Below, piece by piece: positions 33,330 through 36,312 of a DNA stretch of 36,312 bases. The notes beneath the pieces are model-generated. The model made no database searches. It worked only from the letters and a program-made list of their open reading frames with translations, and was not told the origin of the DNA. Numbering within the stretch: the first letter of the stretch is position 1; each line of letters opens with the position of its first letter. This stretch comes from UBA7236 sp044227505 (GTDB lineage Bacteria; Bacteroidota; Bacteroidia; Chitinophagales; BACL12): assembly GCA_044227505.1 (NCBI GenBank), contig JBGAWP010000037.1, positions 1 to 36,312 on the forward strand, given 5' to 3'. The translations under genes were made by a program, and so were the position numbers.

Positions 33330-34268
33330 ATGCCGGGAGAAACGATATTATTGATAGGAGCCAGTGGCCAGATTGGAGCTGAGTTGACCATGTTACTTCG
33401 CACTAATTATGGTGACGCCAATGTAATTGCTGCAGACATTAAAAAGCCGGAGGGTGAGCTCTTCGAATCTGGCCCCTTTGAAATTTTAAATGTGTTGGAT
33501 GTTCAGCATTTAGGGGAGTTGGTGGATAAATATAAACCGACTCAGGTATATAATATGGCTGCTATGTTATCCGCAACCGGTGAAAAATATCCACAGAAAG
33601 CCTGGCAACTCAATATGGATGGATTGATCAATACGCTGGAAGTTGCCCGCGAAAAAAAGATTCAACGAGTTTATTGGCCAAGTTCCATAGCAGCATTCGG
33701 GCCTACAACGCCAAAAGAAAATACCCCGCAGATAACAATAATGGAACCGAATACCATTTATGGAATTAGTAAGTTAGCTGGAGAAAGATGGTGCGATTGG
33801 TATCATTTAAAATATGGACTTGACATAAGAAGTCTGCGTTATCCCGGTATAATTAGTTATAAAACTGAACCTGGTGGAGGAACTACTGATTATGCCGTTG
33901 ATATTTATTTCAAGGCTAAAAAAGAAGGCAAATACGAATGTTATTTAGGGGAAAATACTTTTTTACCCATGATGTACATGCCCGATGCAATTAGGGCAAC
34001 CTTTGAACTGATGAACGCTCCTGCGGAGAAACTATTAGTGCATTCTTCTTATAATCTTGCTGCAATGAGTTTTTCTCCAAAATTAGTGGCAGAATCAATA
34101 AAAAAATATATTCCTGATTTTGAAGTTACCTATAATATTGATTTTCGTCAGAAAATTGCAGAAACCTGGCCGGGGAGTATCGATGATAGTGTAGCAAGAA
34201 ATGAATGGGGATGGAAACACAAATTCGATCTTGACGCTATGACAAAAGATATGTTGGCGAATATTTAA
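33330..34268 (+). CDS. L-threonine 3-dehydrogenase, short-chain (SDR) type
   Basis: A 312-residue NAD-dependent enzyme predicted to oxidise L-threonine to 2-amino-3-ketobutyrate. The extended SDR fold is seen in the cofactor loop GASGQIG at 10-16, SSIAAFGPTTP near 118-128 and the Tyr144-x3-Lys148 pair (IYGISK). The stretch RYPGIISYKTEPGGGTTDYA is the mark of the SDR-type threonine dehydrogenases found in Bacteroidota and related to the animal enzyme, and distinguishes it from nucleotide-sugar epimerases. It is next to wecB, but the motifs favour threonine over sugar substrates. An own promoter lies directly upstream. No kbl (glycine acetyltransferase) gene is visible in the window. Confidence 0.88.
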   Translation: MPGETILLIGASGQIGAELTMLLRTNYGDANVIAADIKKPEGELFESGPFEILNVLDVQHLGELVDKYKPTQVYNMAAMLSATGEKYPQKAWQLNMDGLINTLEVAREKKIQRVYWPSSIAAFGPTTPKENTPQITIMEPNTIYGISKLAGERWCDWYHLKYGLDIRSLRYPGIISYKTEPGGGTTDYAVDIYFKAKKEGKYECYLGENTFLPMMYMPDAIRATFELMNAPAEKLLVHSSYNLAAMSFSPKLVAESIKKYIPDFEVTYNIDFRQKIAETWPGSIDDSVARNEWGWKHKFDLDAMTKDMLANI

Positions 34269-34362
34269 CAATTATTTGTAGTTAAGCAACAAAACAAAAA
34301 ATTTGTTATAAGAAACAAATTAATTAGTAAAGCAAATTTTATTTAACCAGTATTTATATTTT

Positions 34363-35334
34363 ATGAAAAAAATTGCAGTAATGACAAGCGGCGGGGATAG
34401 TCCCGGAATGAATGCTTGTGTAAGAGCGGTTGTGCGCACCGGAATTTATCATGGGTTAGAAGTTTTTGGAATTATGCGCGGATACGAAGGAATGATAGAT
34501 GGAGAATTTAAGAAAATGGAATCTGTTGATGTTAGTAATATAATTCAACGAGGTGGAACTGTTTTAAAAACTGCGCGTAGTCAGGCCTTTATGACATTGG
34601 AAGGCAGAACAAAAGCATATGAGAATCTTAAAAAGAATGGAATAGAAGGATTTGTTGCTATTGGTGGTGATGGTACTTTCAGAGGTGCAACTGTTTTTGA
34701 AAAAGAATTTGGAATTTCTTGTGTAGGTGTTCCCGGAACAATTGACAATGATCTTTTTGGAACTGATTATACTTTGGGATTTGATACTGCAATTAACACA
34801 GCTATTGATGCAATTGATAAAATAAGAGACACTGCAATATCGCATAATCGTTTATTTTTTGTAGAAGTAATGGGCAGAGATGCTGGATTTATAGCTCTTT
34901 CAACAGGAATTGCAGGTGGTGCTGAAGCAATTGTAATTCCGGAAACAGAAACTGATATAGAAAATCTGATAGGTATCTTACAAAAGGGATGGGCGCATCA
35001 GAAAACATCTGCCATTGTTATAGTTGCCGAGGGAGATGAACGAGGTGGTGCATTTGAAATTGCAAAATTGGTTAAAGAAAAATTTGATCACTACGATACA
35101 CGCGTTTCTGTTTTAGGTCATATTCAGCGCGGTGGAAATCCTACTGTGCGCGATAGGATTTTGGGAAGTAGATTAGGTATGGCTGCAGTGGAGGCATTAA
35201 TGGAGGGAAAGAAAAATGTAATGGCCGGATTGGTAAATGATGAAGTCGCATTCACGCCATTTGCAAATGCTACGAAACATCATATGGAAATTAATAAACA
35301 AATGTTGCAGCTAGTAGAAATACTTGCTCTATGA
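34363..35334 (+). CDS. pfkA: ATP-dependent 6-phosphofructokinase
   Basis: Phosphorylates fructose 6-phosphate in glycolysis, cytoplasmic. The 323 residues show MTSGGDSPGMNA at 7-18, GGDGT at 101-105 and PGTIDND at 124-130 with catalytic Asp128. Gly104 in GGDGT and Gly125 in PGTIDND, rather than Asp and Lys, mark the ATP-using type over the pyrophosphate type. MGRDAGF and the later GHIQRGG stretch bind the sugar phosphate. Length and order are normal for bacterial PfkA. Spacer upstream (34269-34362) carries only a weak AACAAA/TTTGTT hairpin. The OMP gene follows after 36 bases and may share its transcript. Confidence 0.96.
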   Translation: MKKIAVMTSGGDSPGMNACVRAVVRTGIYHGLEVFGIMRGYEGMIDGEFKKMESVDVSNIIQRGGTVLKTARSQAFMTLEGRTKAYENLKKNGIEGFVAIGGDGTFRGATVFEKEFGISCVGVPGTIDNDLFGTDYTLGFDTAINTAIDAIDKIRDTAISHNRLFFVEVMGRDAGFIALSTGIAGGAEAIVIPETETDIENLIGILQKGWAHQKTSAIVIVAEGDERGGAFEIAKLVKEKFDHYDTRVSVLGHIQRGGNPTVRDRILGSRLGMAAVEALMEGKKNVMAGLVNDEVAFTPFANATKHHMEINKQMLQLVEILAL

Positions 35335-35370
35335 CCTTGTTTAATTTCAAAAATAAATAATCACGCACAC

Positions 35371-36210
35371 TTGAAAAACACACTTCTCTTTTTTTTGATC
35401 ATATTTTTTATATCTATCACAAAAAGTTTTGGTCAAAGTGATAGTATTAATGAAAATAGTTATTCCTCCAAAGGGAGATTTTATTTTTATTGGGGATATA
35501 ACAGAACCTGGTATCGAAATTCTACCTTCCATGTAAAAGGGCCGGAATATGATCTTACCTTTTATAATTTAAAGGCTACCGACAGACCTACAGCTTTCTC
35601 TGTTGATTATATTAATCCCACAACCATGTGGGTGCCGCAATATAATTTCCGTATTGGATATTTTCTTTCAGACCGCATAAGTGTTTCTTTTGGAGCTGAT
35701 CACATGAAATATGTGGTGACAAAATATCAAACCACAACTATGTCGGGGGTTATCACCGAAGCAGGCTCCATTAAATATGCGGGATCTTATTTAAATGATA
35801 CCGTTGAACTCACTCCTGATCTTTTGTTATTGGAACATACTAACGGATTTAATTTAGTAAGTGGTGAATTTGAATATTTATTACCGATCACTCGAATGTT
35901 CAACGACAAAGTTGCACTTAAATGGAATTTTGGTTTGGGTGGCATTTGGATGATCACAAAAACCGATGTCAAAGTATTGAATTATGGATTGGATAATGAT
36001 TTTCATCTTTCCGGATATACCATAGAATTAAAAACAGGTCCGCGCATTGATCTCTGGGACCGTTTTTTTGTCGCTGCCGAATTTAAAAACGGTTTTGCCA
36101 GCCTCCCTAATATTCTCATCCATAACGATCAGCCGGATATCGGCGATCAGAATATTACGTATTATGAATTTTATGTTGTGGGTGGATATTATTTTAGGTT
36201 GTGGAAGTGA
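35371..36210 (+). CDS. Outer-membrane beta-barrel protein of unknown function
   Basis: A 279-residue exported protein that starts with TTG at 35371, the only start giving a full signal peptide (LKNTLLFFLIIFFISITKSF, cut after FGQ). The mature part shows strand-turn-strand patterning with aromatic ends (GRFYFYWGYNRTWYRNSTF, VALKWNFGLGGIWMI, DRFFVAAEFKNGFAS) and ends in YYFRLW, a typical aromatic barrel terminus. Family not recognised. The gene is complete and is followed at once by the AGTCGC array. Confidence 0.8.
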   Translation: MKNTLLFFLIIFFISITKSFGQSDSINENSYSSKGRFYFYWGYNRTWYRNSTFHVKGPEYDLTFYNLKATDRPTAFSVDYINPTTMWVPQYNFRIGYFLSDRISVSFGADHMKYVVTKYQTTTMSGVITEAGSIKYAGSYLNDTVELTPDLLLLEHTNGFNLVSGEFEYLLPITRMFNDKVALKWNFGLGGIWMITKTDVKVLNYGLDNDFHLSGYTIELKTGPRIDLWDRFFVAAEFKNGFASLPNILIHNDQPDIGDQNITYYEFYVVGGYYFRLWK

Positions 36211-36217
36211 AAAAGGA

Positions 36218-36271
36218 AGTCGCAGTCACAGTCGCAGTCTCAGTCGCAGTCGCAGTTTCAGTCGCAGTCAC
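36218..36271 (+). repeat. Hexanucleotide AGTCGC array, nine units
   Basis: Nine consecutive six-base units of the form AGTCnC or AGTTTC start eight bases after the OMP stop. Units are AGTCGC five times, AGTCAC twice, AGTCTC and AGTTTC once each. Confidence 0.9.
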
Positions 36272-36293
36272 GTTGATGAAATTTGATCTTAAT

Positions 36294-36312
36294 CGTAGAG
36301 ACGCAATGCATT
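36294..36312. repeat. Half of a palindrome cut by the window end
   Basis: CGTAGAGACGCAATGCATT ends at the symmetric centre of a probable GTAGAGACGCA / TGCGTCTCTAC palindrome that would continue outside the window. Confidence 0.5.

Noticed and set aside
33330..34268. Nucleotide-sugar epimerase, given the neighbouring wecB gene
   Set aside because: The GIISYKTEPGGGTTDYA stretch is specific to SDR-type threonine dehydrogenases.
36047..36286. Small Ser/Arg-rich protein in another frame over the OMP end
   Set aside because: It overlaps the barrel gene in a shifted frame, and its SR repeats are a product of the hexamer array.

Overview
The window is AT-rich bacterial DNA from a member of the Bacteroidota. 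Four things point there: promoters of the TTTG / TAnnTTTG type, two genes ending in type IX secretion (T9SS) C-terminal sorting domains, lipoproteins and secreted proteins of typical Bacteroidota style, and families common in the phylum (DUF3467, DUF6089-like, YfhO, SDR-type threonine dehydrogenase, ORF6N). I cannot place it below phylum from this sequence. No rRNA, tRNA, CRISPR array or transposase gene was seen.

Layout: (1) 1-2507 is the 3' part of rpoC with a clear terminator. (2) 2674-7850 is an accessory secreted pair: a small lipoprotein and a very long lipase-like, beta-helix-containing T9SS cargo gene. The cargo gene is broken by a one-base deletion near 5500 and an in-frame TAA at 6234. 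(3) 7987-11275 holds an L,D-transpeptidase, a DUF3467 protein and a DUF6089-like secreted protein. (4) 11407-13577 is a minus-strand operon comA-like / dedA / aroE. (5) 13578-17286 is a repeat-rich stretch with a 263-bp-period direct duplication and related repeats on both sides of a second T9SS cargo gene and an ORF6N DNA-binding gene. (6) 17287-25544 holds a TPR protein, an M1 peptidase apparently fused to an outer-membrane barrel, a YdeI-type protein, a small secreted protein and an ALDH7-type aldehyde dehydrogenase. (7) 25696-33228 looks like surface-glycan metabolism: a deacetylase-like protein, a methyltransferase plus YfhO operon, a GT4 glycosyltransferase and a UDP-GlcNAc 2-epimerase. 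(8) 33330-36210 holds threonine dehydrogenase, 6-phosphofructokinase and an outer-membrane protein.

The genes are mostly housekeeping plus cell-envelope functions: cell wall crosslinking, export through T9SS, surface peptidase and glycan building. The most unusual material lies between genes. Many spacers carry short-word tandem arrays, each locus with its own word and often starting directly after a stop codon. There are also three copies of a hairpin between two convergent genes, and a structured element ahead of the aldehyde dehydrogenase that resembles a spacer sequence I know from other Bacteroidota. I found no single obvious new defence or biosynthetic system. The best candidates for something undescribed are the peptidase-barrel fusion, the stop-adjacent word arrays and the long palindrome inside the ORF6N gene.
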